Notes under the pieces: model-generated | Database searches by the model: none | What the model was told of the DNA's origin: nothing | What the model saw: only the letters and a program-made list of their open reading frames with translations | Part shown: piece by piece, positions 14,834 through 23,491 of the stretch | Layout: every line of letters begins with the position of its first letter | Numbering within the stretch: position 1 is the stretch's first letter | Position numbers and translations under genes: made by a program | Origin: Mariniphaga sp964559175 | Lineage (GTDB): Bacteria > Bacteroidota > Bacteroidia > Bacteroidales > Prolixibacteraceae | Reading direction: 5' to 3' | Assembly: GCA_964559175.1 (NCBI GenBank) | Contig: CAZLGT010000004.1 | Coordinates: 62,001 to 126,000 of the forward strand | DNA: 64,000 nucleotides

Positions 14834-17296
14834 ATGAAGTGGATATTTATAATAGTCCTTTTTTTCGCATTCATTTGCAATACAGGGGCACAGGAAATAG
14901 AAAAGGGTTCGACAGCCCAAAGTGAAAATCTAATCAATATAGCAGTTGACGGAGTGAATAAAACGTTTGTTGCACCTCCGGAGCAATTCTCCAGACTTAA
15001 GTCGGCCAAAGCACCACAATCGAAAATTCAGGTTACCTATGTCAATTTTCCTGAAGAGGCCAAACGTGCATTCAGCTATGCCGTTTCTATCTGGGAAAGT
15101 ATGCTGGTTTCGCCCATACCAATTCATGTTGAAGCCCATTGGGAAAAAATGGGAACCAATGTTTTGGCCCATGGCCGTCCTTCACTGTTTTACAACAATT
15201 TCAGCGGGGCACCCCTTCGCAATACTTACTACCCCGTTGCTTTGGCCGAGAAGCTCAGCGGCAGGGAACTGAACGGTGGAAATCCGGATATCATCTGCCA
15301 CTTTAACAGCGAATTCAAGTGGTATTTTGAAACCGACGGAAACACACCTTCTACCCACTATGATTTTGTAAGTTCAGTGTTGCACGAAATTACCCATGGC
15401 CTTGGTTTTTCTGGATTTTTAAAAGCCGATGGAACCAGGGGATTTTTTAACAACGCGAACAATCTGCCCAGTGTGTACGATTATCTTATATTCAACCAAC
15501 AGAATCAATCCATTTCTGACCGTTCGTTGTTTCAAAGCCCTTCCTACGATCTGCAAAAACAACTTACATCCGATAATCTGAAAGTTTGCCAAACCGATGC
15601 TTCATTCCAACAGCAAAAAACTATCGATTGGGTTTTTGCTCCTTCGGTATGGAACGAAGGTTCGAGCATTTATCACCTGAAAGGATACGAATACGGTAAC
15701 AACAATAGCCTGATGTCTCCTTCGGCCAAACGGGGAGAAGCCATACACAATCCTGGGGATGTAACCATGTCGGTTTTATATGAAATGGGCTGGAAGTCGG
15801 TTCAGTTTGAATTTAATGAATTGAAAGACATTGAAGAAGCTGTGGCCCAACTGCCTTTGAATGTGGGAGTGGTTTCAGATTCTGATGAGGATTTTTCCAG
15901 TGTAAGGGTTATTTACTCTACCGATAATTTTGCTTCGGCAAAAAGTGCAGGGTTACAATCCGGAGGAACGGCTTATCAGTTTGCCGGCAATCTTCCTTTG
16001 AACTACCATACAGGAAATGTACACTACTATTTAGAGGCAAAAACTTCTGAAAACCGTACGTTCAGATATCCTTCCGATGCTCCTGCAAGTACATTTTCCA
16101 TGCGTATTGGCCCCGATTATTACGTGCCCAACCTTTTTCACAATCCGATAAAAGCTGTTGCAGGTACAACCCCCGGCATTAAACTAAGTGCCGAAGCAAC
16201 CGACAATCTCGGTATTAAATCGGTTACCGTTGAATATAAAATCAATGGTAAGGCACAGGAGCCTGTGGTTTTATCGAACCATGAAAATGATTCGTTTTCG
16301 GGCGAAATCCAACTTCCGGCGCAATTAAAAGAAAACGACAGGGTAGAATATAAAATAACTGCCATAGATAATTCGGCAAGAGGAAACAAACGTTCGGTTC
16401 CGGCCATGGGATATCAGCGAATTAATATTCATTCATTGTACGAACCTGTCACAGGTTATGCTACCCGGTTCGACGATGCTGCCAATGACTTTATCCTGGC
16501 CGATTTTAACATTTCGGGTGTCTCCGGCATTTCAGGAAATGTGCTCCACACCCAAAGTCCTTATCCGGTTTCCGCTTTACAAGATGAAAAGTATGAACTT
16601 GTTGCGCAGTTGAGATACCCGGTTATTATACAGCCCGGTGGACAGATGTCGTTCGACGAGGTTGTTCTGGTTGAGCCTGCCGATGAGGGAGCCTATTACG
16701 ATGAAACGCAATATTGGGACTATGTAGTGGTTGAAGCCAGTAAAGACGGAGGTTTTAGCTGGATATCCATTACTGATCGTTACGATTCCGGAATAAATGA
16801 TACCTGGTATGCTGCCTTCACCAAGAGTTTTTCAAACAATTCATCTACAGCCATGCCTCACGAAAGTATGTTTGTAAATCGTATGGTTAACCTTACCAAA
16901 AACACAGGGTTGGAAGCCGGAGATACGGTACTTTTCCGTTTCAGGCTGGCGTCCGATCATTCGGTAAATGGCTGGGGATGGGCAATCGGAAACCTGGATA
17001 TTCAGGGATTGCATACAAGCAGCGAAGAGCTTTTGGCCGGAGGTGGCTTCCAGGTTTATCCAAACCCGGTAAGTAACCGGCTATTTGTTGAATGGGCTTC
17101 GCAAACTGATGGTGTACCGGTAGAAATTGTAGTTACCGATCTTTTTGGAAAAACCATCCGCCGCGAAACAGGGCTGGACCCGCTTTTTTCACAAAAAGCT
17201 GAAATTGACCTGTCGGGAATAAGCCCGGGCATTTATATGGTGAGCATCAGCGACGGAATGCGCATTGTTTCAACCAGCAAGATTGTAAAGAACTGA
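14834..17296 (+). CDS. T9SS-exported HExxH metalloprotease-like protein, first of a tandem pair
   Basis: An 820-residue secreted protein. It has a signal peptide (ending NTGAQ), then a putative zinc protease domain with HEITHGLGFSGF (His184, Glu185, His188). Next come Ig-like beta domains (about 330-535), a jelly-roll-like domain (about 545-730), and a type A T9SS sorting domain starting VYPNPVSN (about 735-820). T9SS export across the outer membrane and surface attachment or release follow from that domain. The HExxHxxG part resembles metzincins, but the third ligand position holds Gly, so activity needs another ligand or is lost. It is closely paralogous to the gene at 17590. Confidence 0.8.
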   Translation: MKWIFIIVLFFAFICNTGAQEIEKGSTAQSENLINIAVDGVNKTFVAPPEQFSRLKSAKAPQSKIQVTYVNFPEEAKRAFSYAVSIWESMLVSPIPIHVEAHWEKMGTNVLAHGRPSLFYNNFSGAPLRNTYYPVALAEKLSGRELNGGNPDIICHFNSEFKWYFETDGNTPSTHYDFVSSVLHEITHGLGFSGFLKADGTRGFFNNANNLPSVYDYLIFNQQNQSISDRSLFQSPSYDLQKQLTSDNLKVCQTDASFQQQKTIDWVFAPSVWNEGSSIYHLKGYEYGNNNSLMSPSAKRGEAIHNPGDVTMSVLYEMGWKSVQFEFNELKDIEEAVAQLPLNVGVVSDSDEDFSSVRVIYSTDNFASAKSAGLQSGGTAYQFAGNLPLNYHTGNVHYYLEAKTSENRTFRYPSDAPASTFSMRIGPDYYVPNLFHNPIKAVAGTTPGIKLSAEATDNLGIKSVTVEYKINGKAQEPVVLSNHENDSFSGEIQLPAQLKENDRVEYKITAIDNSARGNKRSVPAMGYQRINIHSLYEPVTGYATRFDDAANDFILADFNISGVSGISGNVLHTQSPYPVSALQDEKYELVAQLRYPVIIQPGGQMSFDEVVLVEPADEGAYYDETQYWDYVVVEASKDGGFSWISITDRYDSGINDTWYAAFTKSFSNNSSTAMPHESMFVNRMVNLTKNTGLEAGDTVLFRFRLASDHSVNGWGWAIGNLDIQGLHTSSEELLAGGGFQVYPNPVSNRLFVEWASQTDGVPVEIVVTDLFGKTIRRETGLDPLFSQKAEIDLSGISPGIYMVSISDGMRIVSTSKIVKN

Positions 17297-17355
17297 TTTG
17301 TTAAAAGATAAAAATTCATAAACAGAAATTATTGATTCACCTAAAAATTAAAAAA

Positions 17356-17466
17356 ATGGAAACTTTAATGCTTATTGTATTTGGAGCCTCACTTACAGGC
17401 TTAATAACTTCGGTAGTAGTAATGGTAAAACTGCTTACCTCCAAAAACAGAAATTCACTGATTTAA
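17356..17466 (+). CDS. Small single-span membrane peptide, 36 residues
   Basis: The short ORF starts METLMLIVFG and continues with one hydrophobic helix of about 24 residues, then a basic tail (KLLTSKNRNSLI). It begins with ATG after an A-rich stretch and lies in the 293-base gap between the two paralogous exported proteins. Hydrophobic small proteins of this kind are easily missed. No family is recognised; a chance ORF cannot be excluded. Confidence 0.4.
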   Translation: METLMLIVFGASLTGLITSVVVMVKLLTSKNRNSLI

Positions 17467-17589
17467 TGTTGTTTCAGTAACCTTCTCAGCGTTTTTCAGT
17501 TAAAGTTGCATGGTACATTTGTCAAATCCAATTAATTTTCAAACTTTTACCGGCTCAATTTTGTATATAGTTTGAAAGAAAATTGTTTC

Positions 17590-20061
17590 ATGCAAAGAAT
17601 TATCGCTGTAGTTATTCTAATCCTGTCAACTGCTTCTGCCTCTGCACAAAAGCTGTGGCAGAAGCAAGGTCATGACTTGTCGTGCCCGGTTTGTGTTGCA
17701 TCCGAAAAAACCGAGAAGTTTTTTATTCCGCCCCCGGCCGAATCGTTAAACCTGCTGAAGTCGGCAGAAAAGAAATCAGAAATTATTGTGTCTTACAGCC
17801 TTTTCCCCAAAGAGGCCAGAGAGGCTTTTGAGTATGCCAAGGGAATCTGGGAAACGCTGATTGAGTCTCCCGTTCCGATTTACATTCAGGCCAACTGGCG
17901 TCGCAAAGGAGCGAATGTGCTGGGTAGTTGTGGGCCTGCCAGTTTTGAAAAAAATTTCAACGGAGCTCCCCGAAAAGATGTTTATTACCCCATTGCTCTT
18001 GCAGAGAAAATTTCGGGAAAAGAACTCACTGGTCCCGGGCAACCCGATATTCTGGCCGAATTTAACAGAGATATTGACTGGTATTTTGGGACCGATGGCA
18101 ACACTCCGGCAATGCTTTATGATTTTGTGTCGGTGGTGTTGCACGAAATAGGACATGGACTGGGCTTTACCGGTTTTTTTTATGTTGAAGGAAATATTGG
18201 AGGCTACGGTTTTTATGATTACGGCAATACCACCTCTTTCGACCTTATGGTTGAACGATTGAACGGCGACCGGTTATCCAATACCTCCATTTATTCCAAT
18301 CCATCGGTAGATTTGCGAAACGCATTGGTGTCAAATTCGCTGTATGCAAACAGCCCGGTAGCGATTACTGACGGAGGCCGTTCCAGGCCCAGACTATATG
18401 CTCCTTCGGTTTGGGACAACGGCTCGAGCATTTATCATTTGAACGACTTTACCTATCCGGGAAGCGATCCCAATTCACTGATGACTCACGCGCTGGGAAG
18501 GGGGAGCGCCATTCACGACCCTGGACCGCTTACCATGGGAATTATGGCCGATATGGGGTGGAAAAATCTGCAGATTGAGTTTTCTCCGCCAAAAGACCAG
18601 GAAGAATCAGGGCCTGTTAACATTGAGGCAAAAATTACCAGCGATTATGCACTGGATACATCAAGAATTTACTTGATTATAACTTCCGAAAACTTCGATA
18701 CTGATTACGATACCATTCCCCTAAAACCGGATGAAAGGGGCGTTTTTAAAACCCAATGGCAACCGGGGCCGGAGACTGAAACCGTTCATTATTACATAAG
18801 TGCAGGTGATGTGAAAAACAGAACTTTCTATCTGCCATCCGAAGCGCCTTCCGCGTTTTTTACCCTGAATTTTGGGCCCGACAGTACCATGCCGACCATT
18901 AACCACGTACCAATCAGCTGGTATTTCGACACCGGGACAGGACTGAAAATTTTCGCCGATGTTAACGACAACCTGGGCGTAGATACCGTATTTGTGGAAT
19001 ACAGCATCAATGGTGTGGAACAGCCTCCTTTTGGCCTGGTTAATGATTCGGCAACGGTTTATTCGGCATTTTTCCCTTTTGCAAACCATTCTTTGCAGGA
19101 TGGCGATGAAATCGACTACAGCCTGGTGGCCATCGATGCCTCAACGGCTAAAAACCAACGAAGGCTTCCCCTGCGGAACAGTTTTTCGTTCAGAACCGAA
19201 AAAATGCTTGAACCCATTGCCGGCTACATCAATAACTTCGATAACCCCACAACCGATTTTATTCTTAACGACTTTAGCGTTTTTACCGAAGATGGTTTTG
19301 ATAACGGGGCGTTGCACAGTCCGCACCCATACCCAAGCCCCGATAGGGACGACACAGAATTTAACTTTACCACCCTGTTGAAATACCCGGTTATATTAAC
19401 CGACAATGCCATTTTAACTTTCGATGAAATTGTGCTGGTAGAACCAGGCGACCCGGGCACACAATTTGACGATTTTGGATTTTGGGATTATGTGATCGTG
19501 GAAGGAAGCAGTGATAAAGGCGATACCTGGCTTCCGTTGGTTGATGGATACGACGCGCGCGAAGCACGAAGCTGGGAAAACCAGTATAACAGTTCAATTT
19601 CAGGTATGAATTCTACCACCACAGGTACCCCTGAAATGTACATCAACCGAAGAATAGATATGCTGGAAAACGGTCATTTCTCCAAAGGCGATACCATCCT
19701 TATCCGGTTCAGGCTTTTTTCCGATCCTTATGCGCACGGCTGGGGCTGGGCCATCGATAACCTGCGGATTCAAACACCCGTTTCTGTTATCCAGCCACTG
19801 CTCTCTCCGGGTAATATTGAGGCTTATCCCAATCCTTTTTCCGGAAAATTTAACATTTCTGTTGAAACTGCAACTGAAATTGAGGAATTGATAGTAGAGG
19901 TATATAACGTATATGGTCAAAAATTAGAATCGATTGTTCATCAAAATGTTACGGGTAGGTTTGTGACAAGTTTGGAAATGAAAAACGGCCAGGCCGGTTT
20001 GTACCTGCTGGTGGTTAAGGAAAACGGGCAGCAGGTTTTCGCAAAAAAATTGATTCATAAT
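17590..20061 (+). CDS. T9SS-exported HExxH metalloprotease-like protein, second of the tandem pair
   Basis: It shares the layout of its upstream neighbour throughout: signal peptide (STASASAQ), protease-like region with HEIGHGLGFTGF (His185, Glu186, His189), Ig-like and jelly-roll regions, and a type A T9SS sorting domain starting AYPNPFSG. Blocks such as YYP(V/I)ALAEK(L/I)SG, WYF(E/G)TDGNTP, APSVW(N/D)(E/N)GSSIYHL and GWGWAI are common to both copies, so they arose by tandem duplication followed by strong divergence. The start at 17590 gives a clean signal peptide; a TTG six codons earlier is less likely. As in the first copy, the third metzincin ligand is not obvious. Confidence 0.8.
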
Positions 20062-20074
20062 TGAAATTAATGGC

Positions 20075-20082
20075 TATCTTTG
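20075..20082 (+). promoter_or_regulatory. Bacteroidetes -7 element TATCTTTG of the aromatic amino acid operon
   Basis: An exact TAnnTTTG match placed 18 bases before the leader peptide ATG. A TTG at 20050-20052 is 22 bases upstream and could be the -33 element. This places transcription start a few bases before the leader ORF. Confidence 0.65.
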
Positions 20083-20100
20083 CTTCCAAATTGAAAGAAA

Positions 20101-20175
20101 ATGAATTCTGCAAATAACAATAACAACTTTTACTGGTATTTTTATTTTGGTTCTGAAAGCGGGATCAACCAGTAA
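20101..20175 (+). CDS. Aromatic leader peptide of the attenuator (24 residues)
   Basis: The ORF encodes MNSANNNNN, then FYWYFYF, then GSESGINQ. Residues 10-16 (bases 20128-20148) are all aromatic: three Phe, three Tyr and one Trp. It starts with ATG 18 bases after a good -7 element and ends 29 bases before the terminator hairpin. A run of this kind immediately before tyrA and DAHP synthase-chorismate mutase is the hallmark of a ribosome-stalling sensor of charged tRNA-Phe, tRNA-Tyr and tRNA-Trp. The peptide itself probably has no other role. Confidence 0.88.
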   Translation: MNSANNNNNFYWYFYFGSESGINQ

Positions 20176-20204
20176 GGTATTGTTGCAGTGAAGAATATTT
20201 TACC

Positions 20205-20240
20205 AAAAGGTCCCGGATTTTCCGGGGCCTTTTTTTTTTG
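20205..20240 (+). terminator. Attenuator terminator before tyrA
   Basis: A 13-pair stem (20205-20217 with 20221-20233, one G-T pair) with a 3-base loop, running into a T tract to 20239. It lies between the leader ORF and tyrA, with the tyrA ATG 14 bases beyond the T tract. Confidence 0.9.
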
Positions 20241-20253
20241 AACGAAAGAAGAT

Positions 20254-21156
20254 ATGAAGGTAACAATTATTGGACTTGGATTAATTGGCGGATCGTTGGC
20301 CAAAGATTTAAGAAAAGCAAAATTTGCCACCGAACTGGCAGGAGTTGAAGCTAGCGAAATTCATGCCCATGAGGCGCTTGAGCTGGGTTTGGTTGACCGT
20401 ATTGAACCGCTTGAAAAAGGCCTTTCAGGTGCCGATTTGATAATCATTGCCATTCCGGTGGACAAAGAACTGGAGGTTTTACCGGTAATTCTCGACAAGG
20501 TTGACCGGAACACTACGGTAACCGATATGGGATCAACCAAGAAGGTGATTACTGACCAGATTCAAAACCATCCTAACCGGAAGCAGTTTGTACCGGCACA
20601 TCCCATGTCGGGAACAGAAAATTCCGGGCCCGCCGCAGCTATTGAAGGGTTGTTCAGAGGAAAGATTGCCATTGTTTGCGACCATGAGCACAGCGGCCCA
20701 CAACACCTGGCACTGGTAGAAAAAATGTTTCAGGCCCTGGGAATGGACATTGCCTACATGAGCTCGGACGAGCAGGACCACAGCACTGCATTTGTTTCAC
20801 ATTTGCCGCATGCCGCTGCCTTTGCACTTGCCAATGCTGTACAGGCAAAGGCCAACCGAAATATCATTTTCGATTTGGCCAGCGGAGGTTTTCGTTCCAC
20901 AGTCAGGCTGGCTAAAAGTTCATCCTCCATGTGGAAACCTATTTTTGAACAAAACAACCAGTATGTAGTTCATTCTCTGGATGTGTATATACAGCATTTA
21001 CAGGAGTTTCGCGATTGCATGAAGCATAACCGGTTCGATAAACTGGAAGAGCTGATATTAACCGCAAATAATATTAGAACAATTCTTGATGGCGAGAATC
21101 CTCATTTTATAAAGAACGAAGAAAAAATTGTAAAACTTTATACAAAACAGCAATGA
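20254..21156 (+). CDS. tyrA: Prephenate dehydrogenase
   Basis: It oxidatively decarboxylates prephenate to 4-hydroxyphenylpyruvate in tyrosine synthesis. The Rossmann motif is GLGLIGGS at 7-14, close to the N-terminus. Further family blocks are DMGSTK, PAHPMSGTENSGP and HLPHAAAFALANAV (conserved His-containing prephenate site). At 300 residues it is a monofunctional enzyme without a C-terminal ACT domain, so feedback control by tyrosine through that domain is not expected. The stop overlaps the start of the DAHP synthase gene (ATGA). Transcription is controlled by the attenuator directly upstream. Confidence 0.94.
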   Translation: MKVTIIGLGLIGGSLAKDLRKAKFATELAGVEASEIHAHEALELGLVDRIEPLEKGLSGADLIIIAIPVDKELEVLPVILDKVDRNTTVTDMGSTKKVITDQIQNHPNRKQFVPAHPMSGTENSGPAAAIEGLFRGKIAIVCDHEHSGPQHLALVEKMFQALGMDIAYMSSDEQDHSTAFVSHLPHAAAFALANAVQAKANRNIIFDLASGGFRSTVRLAKSSSSMWKPIFEQNNQYVVHSLDVYIQHLQEFRDCMKHNRFDKLEELILTANNIRTILDGENPHFIKNEEKIVKLYTKQQ

Positions 21157-22244
21157 GTACGAAATTTGAATTCAATACCATAAAGGAATGGTTGCCCCAC
21201 ATCGATAATCCTTTGCTTATTTCTGGTCCGTGCAGTCTCGAAACCGAAGAACAAACGCTTGAAACAGCCCGTTTGCTGGCCAAAGATCCGCGTGTCTTTC
21301 TATATCGGGGCGGAGTGTGGAAACCGCGCACAAGGCCGGGTTCATTCGAGGGAGTTGGCTCAATTGGATTGAAATGGCTGCAGAAAGTGAAAAAAGAGAC
21401 AGGTCTGCCGGTTGGCACTGAGGTTGCCAATGCCCACCATACCGAAATGGCACTGAAAGCAGGCCTCGATGTTCTGTGGATTGGCGCCCGATCTACAGCA
21501 AGTCCTTTTGTGGTGCAGGAAATAGCCGATGTGCTGAAAGGCAGTAATGCCGTAGTGATGGTAAAAAACCCGGTAAACCCCGATGTGCAGCTCTGGATGG
21601 GAGCGGTGGAGCGGGTGTATAACGCCGGAATTAAAAATATTGTAGCCATTCACCGGGGATTTACTCCTTTCAAGGAAACCATTTACCGCAATTACCCCAA
21701 CTGGCAAACTGTAATTGAACTGCGCCGGCTGATGCCCAACCTTCCCATTATCTGCGACCCCAGTCATATTGCCGGGAAACGGGAATATCTTTACGAGATT
21801 GCACAGAAAGCTTTCGATATGGGTATGGAAGGGCTGATGCTTGAATCGCATATCGACCCTTCGTGCGCACTTAGCGATGCTGCCCAGCAACTAACTCCGG
21901 CCGATTTGGGAAAATTGCTCGACAGACTGGTAATCAGGCACGAAACCGCCAATAATCCCGAGTTTGAAAACCGGCTCGATATGCTTCGCAGCCGCATCGA
22001 TGCCATCGACTCAGAGTTGCTTGAAATGCTTTCATCGCGAGTTGAAATTGTGAAGCAGATAGGACAATATAAAAAGGTAAACAATGTAACCGCTTTGCAA
22101 ATTAACCGCTGGAGCCAGTTAATGGAAGATCGCGTGAATATAGGGAAGAAACTGGATTTGAACGAAACCTTCATAAAAATCCTTTTCCAGCTCATTCACG
22201 AAGATTCGGTAAGGATGCAGACAGAAATCATGGATTCGGAGTAG
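21153..22244 (+). CDS. Bifunctional 3-deoxy-7-phosphoheptulonate synthase / chorismate mutase
   Basis: It makes DAHP from phosphoenolpyruvate and erythrose-4-phosphate (first shikimate step) and also converts chorismate to prephenate. Residues 1-265 form the AroA-beta/KDO8P-type barrel with SGPCSLE, FLYRGGVWKPRTRPGSFEG, TEVANAHH, WIGARST, VMVKNPVN and ICDPSHIAGKR. Residues about 272-360 form an AroQ-type chorismate mutase (LRSRIDAIDSELLEMLSSRV, then IGQYKK). Fusion in this order is known in Bacteroidetes. Start and tyrA stop overlap, implying coupled translation; the two enzymes together channel flux towards tyrosine and phenylalanine. The last 17 bases overlap the end of rnpA on the other strand. 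Confidence 0.94.
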   Translation: MSTKFEFNTIKEWLPHIDNPLLISGPCSLETEEQTLETARLLAKDPRVFLYRGGVWKPRTRPGSFEGVGSIGLKWLQKVKKETGLPVGTEVANAHHTEMALKAGLDVLWIGARSTASPFVVQEIADVLKGSNAVVMVKNPVNPDVQLWMGAVERVYNAGIKNIVAIHRGFTPFKETIYRNYPNWQTVIELRRLMPNLPIICDPSHIAGKREYLYEIAQKAFDMGMEGLMLESHIDPSCALSDAAQQLTPADLGKLLDRLVIRHETANNPEFENRLDMLRSRIDAIDSELLEMLSSRVEIVKQIGQYKKVNNVTALQINRWSQLMEDRVNIGKKLDLNETFIKILFQLIHEDSVRMQTEIMDSE

Positions 22245-22644
22245 AAGAATTCGTAAGTAAAGCGATGCTCCGCTTCATGGCTTTTTCGATGGAGCGATAA
22301 TCGAGTATCTCTTTTCCGATATAAATAAAAATAATGACCTTTTTTTGCCCCGAAAGGGCAGAATACAGCTGGTGTTTATTCAGGCGGTAGGCTTCGCGTA
22401 TGCGCCGTTTAATGACATTTCGCTTAACCGCTTTTTTAAATAATTTTTTACTCACGGCAAAAGCTGCTCGGGCAGGGTAGGGTCCTTCAAAATCAACTTC
22501 GGCATGTACAACTTTTAGCGGGTAGGCCAAAAAAGCTGATCCCTCGCTAAAAAGTTTTTCCATTTGCTTTTTGCTTTTCAGCCGTTCCTCTTTTTTGAAA
22601 AAATGACGGCTGCCTGTTGCTGTATTTCCCGGATGCTTTTCCAT
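22228..22644 (-). CDS. rnpA: Ribonuclease P protein component
   Basis: The basic protein subunit that helps the RNase P RNA bind and cleave precursor tRNA. At 138 residues it is slightly longer than usual, with a Lys/Arg-rich N-terminus. The family signature KRNVIKRRIREAYR (RNR motif) is at about 85-98, and the beta-strand block AAFAVSKKLFKKAVKRN precedes it. It is not next to rpmH here, unlike in many bacteria; instead it follows hemD in the same direction, separated by a hairpin terminator. Confidence 0.92.
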   Translation of the reverse strand: MEKHPGNTATGSRHFFKKEERLKSKKQMEKLFSEGSAFLAYPLKVVHAEVDFEGPYPARAAFAVSKKLFKKAVKRNVIKRRIREAYRLNKHQLYSALSGQKKVIIFIYIGKEILDYRSIEKAMKRSIALLTNSSTPNP

Positions 22645-22650
22645 GAATAT

Positions 22651-22690
22651 TAAAAAAGGCTGCCACGCAGTTTCACGGGCAGCCTTTCAA
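22651..22690 (-). terminator. Intrinsic terminator between hemD and rnpA
   Basis: AAAGGCTGCC and GGCAGCCTTT (22655-22664 and 22678-22687) form a 10-pair stem. Read on the minus strand it is followed by T residues, so it would end hemD transcripts. Confidence 0.7.
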
Positions 22691-22709
22691 AGGTATATTT
22701 TTTTTCGCA

Positions 22710-23456
22710 CTAATTTTTGTTCTCTTTTTTAATGTACTGCTCCAGTGCCATGGTCATAGATGGAGCCTGGGCAGTGGGAGCTTCAATGTCGAGCTTTAAA
22801 CCGGCTTCGCGAACAGCCTGGGCTGTGGTTGGTCCAAAACAGGCAATGCGTGTATCGTTCTGCTTAAACTCGGGGAAGTTTTGAAACAATGACTTAATTC
22901 CCGAGGGACTGAAAAAAACAAGGATATCGTAGTTTACATCTCTCAGGTCCGACAAATCGCTGCTTACCGTACGGTACAAAATGGCTTTGGTATATTTGAA
23001 CCCGCCTTTGTCGAGTAACTCGGGAATTTCCTGTTTGTGAATGTCGGATAGCGGAACCAAAAAGCGCTCGTCCTTGTGCTTTTTCATAACGGATATCAGG
23101 TCGGAAAACTTGCCGTTCCCATAAAAAATCTTTCGCTTGCGATACACAATGTACTTCTGCAGATAAAATGCAGTGGCTTCCGAGATGCAGAAATATTTCA
23201 TGGTGTCAGGGATGGTAAGCCGCAAATCCTGACTGATTCGGAAAAAGTGATCGATAGCAGTGCGGCTTGTAAATATTACGGCCGAATGTTCCAGAATATG
23301 TATGCGTGTTTTCCGGAACTCCTTGCCTGTTACACCTTCAACCTGAATAAACGGTCGGAAGTCAATTTTTAAATTGTTCTTCTCGGCCAGGTCAAAATAA
23401 GGTGATTTTGCCGTTGACGGTTTTGGTTGTGAAACCAGAATACTCTTGATTTTCAA
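22710..23456 (-). CDS. hemD: Uroporphyrinogen-III synthase
   Basis: It cyclises hydroxymethylbilane to uroporphyrinogen III in tetrapyrrole synthesis. The 248 residues have the bilobal pattern of the family: an N-terminal ILVSQPKP strand, the swap region with VIFTSRTAIDHF, FCISEATA, and in the second half YRTVSSDL, ILVFFSPSGIKSLF and IACFGPTTAQAVREAG. Sequence conservation in this family is low, but these blocks are diagnostic. It is 35 bases after a DUF4271 gene in the same direction, a gene order commonly seen in Bacteroidetes, and is likely co-transcribed with it. Confidence 0.88.
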   Translation of the reverse strand: MKIKSILVSQPKPSTAKSPYFDLAEKNNLKIDFRPFIQVEGVTGKEFRKTRIHILEHSAVIFTSRTAIDHFFRISQDLRLTIPDTMKYFCISEATAFYLQKYIVYRKRKIFYGNGKFSDLISVMKKHKDERFLVPLSDIHKQEIPELLDKGGFKYTKAILYRTVSSDLSDLRDVNYDILVFFSPSGIKSLFQNFPEFKQNDTRIACFGPTTAQAVREAGLKLDIEAPTAQAPSMTMALEQYIKKENKN

Positions 23457-23491
23457 AATACGCTTCTTTAAGTTAAACTATACCCACTCGC

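Larger units (their letters stand above)
20083..20253 (+). promoter_or_regulatory. Transcription attenuator leader of tyrA-DAHP synthase operon
   Basis: The leader transcript contains a 24-codon ORF with seven aromatic codons in a row, then an intrinsic terminator, then tyrA. A competing antiterminator can be drawn: CGGGATC (20160-20166) pairs with GGTCCCG (20209-20215), which takes up most of the 5' arm of the terminator; GGTA (20176-20179) and TACC (20201-20204) form a stem inside it. A ribosome stalled on the aromatic codons would leave 20160-20166 free, so transcription continues. A ribosome that reaches the stop codon at 20173-20175 would cover it, so the terminator forms. The pairing was worked out by eye. 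Confidence 0.8.
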
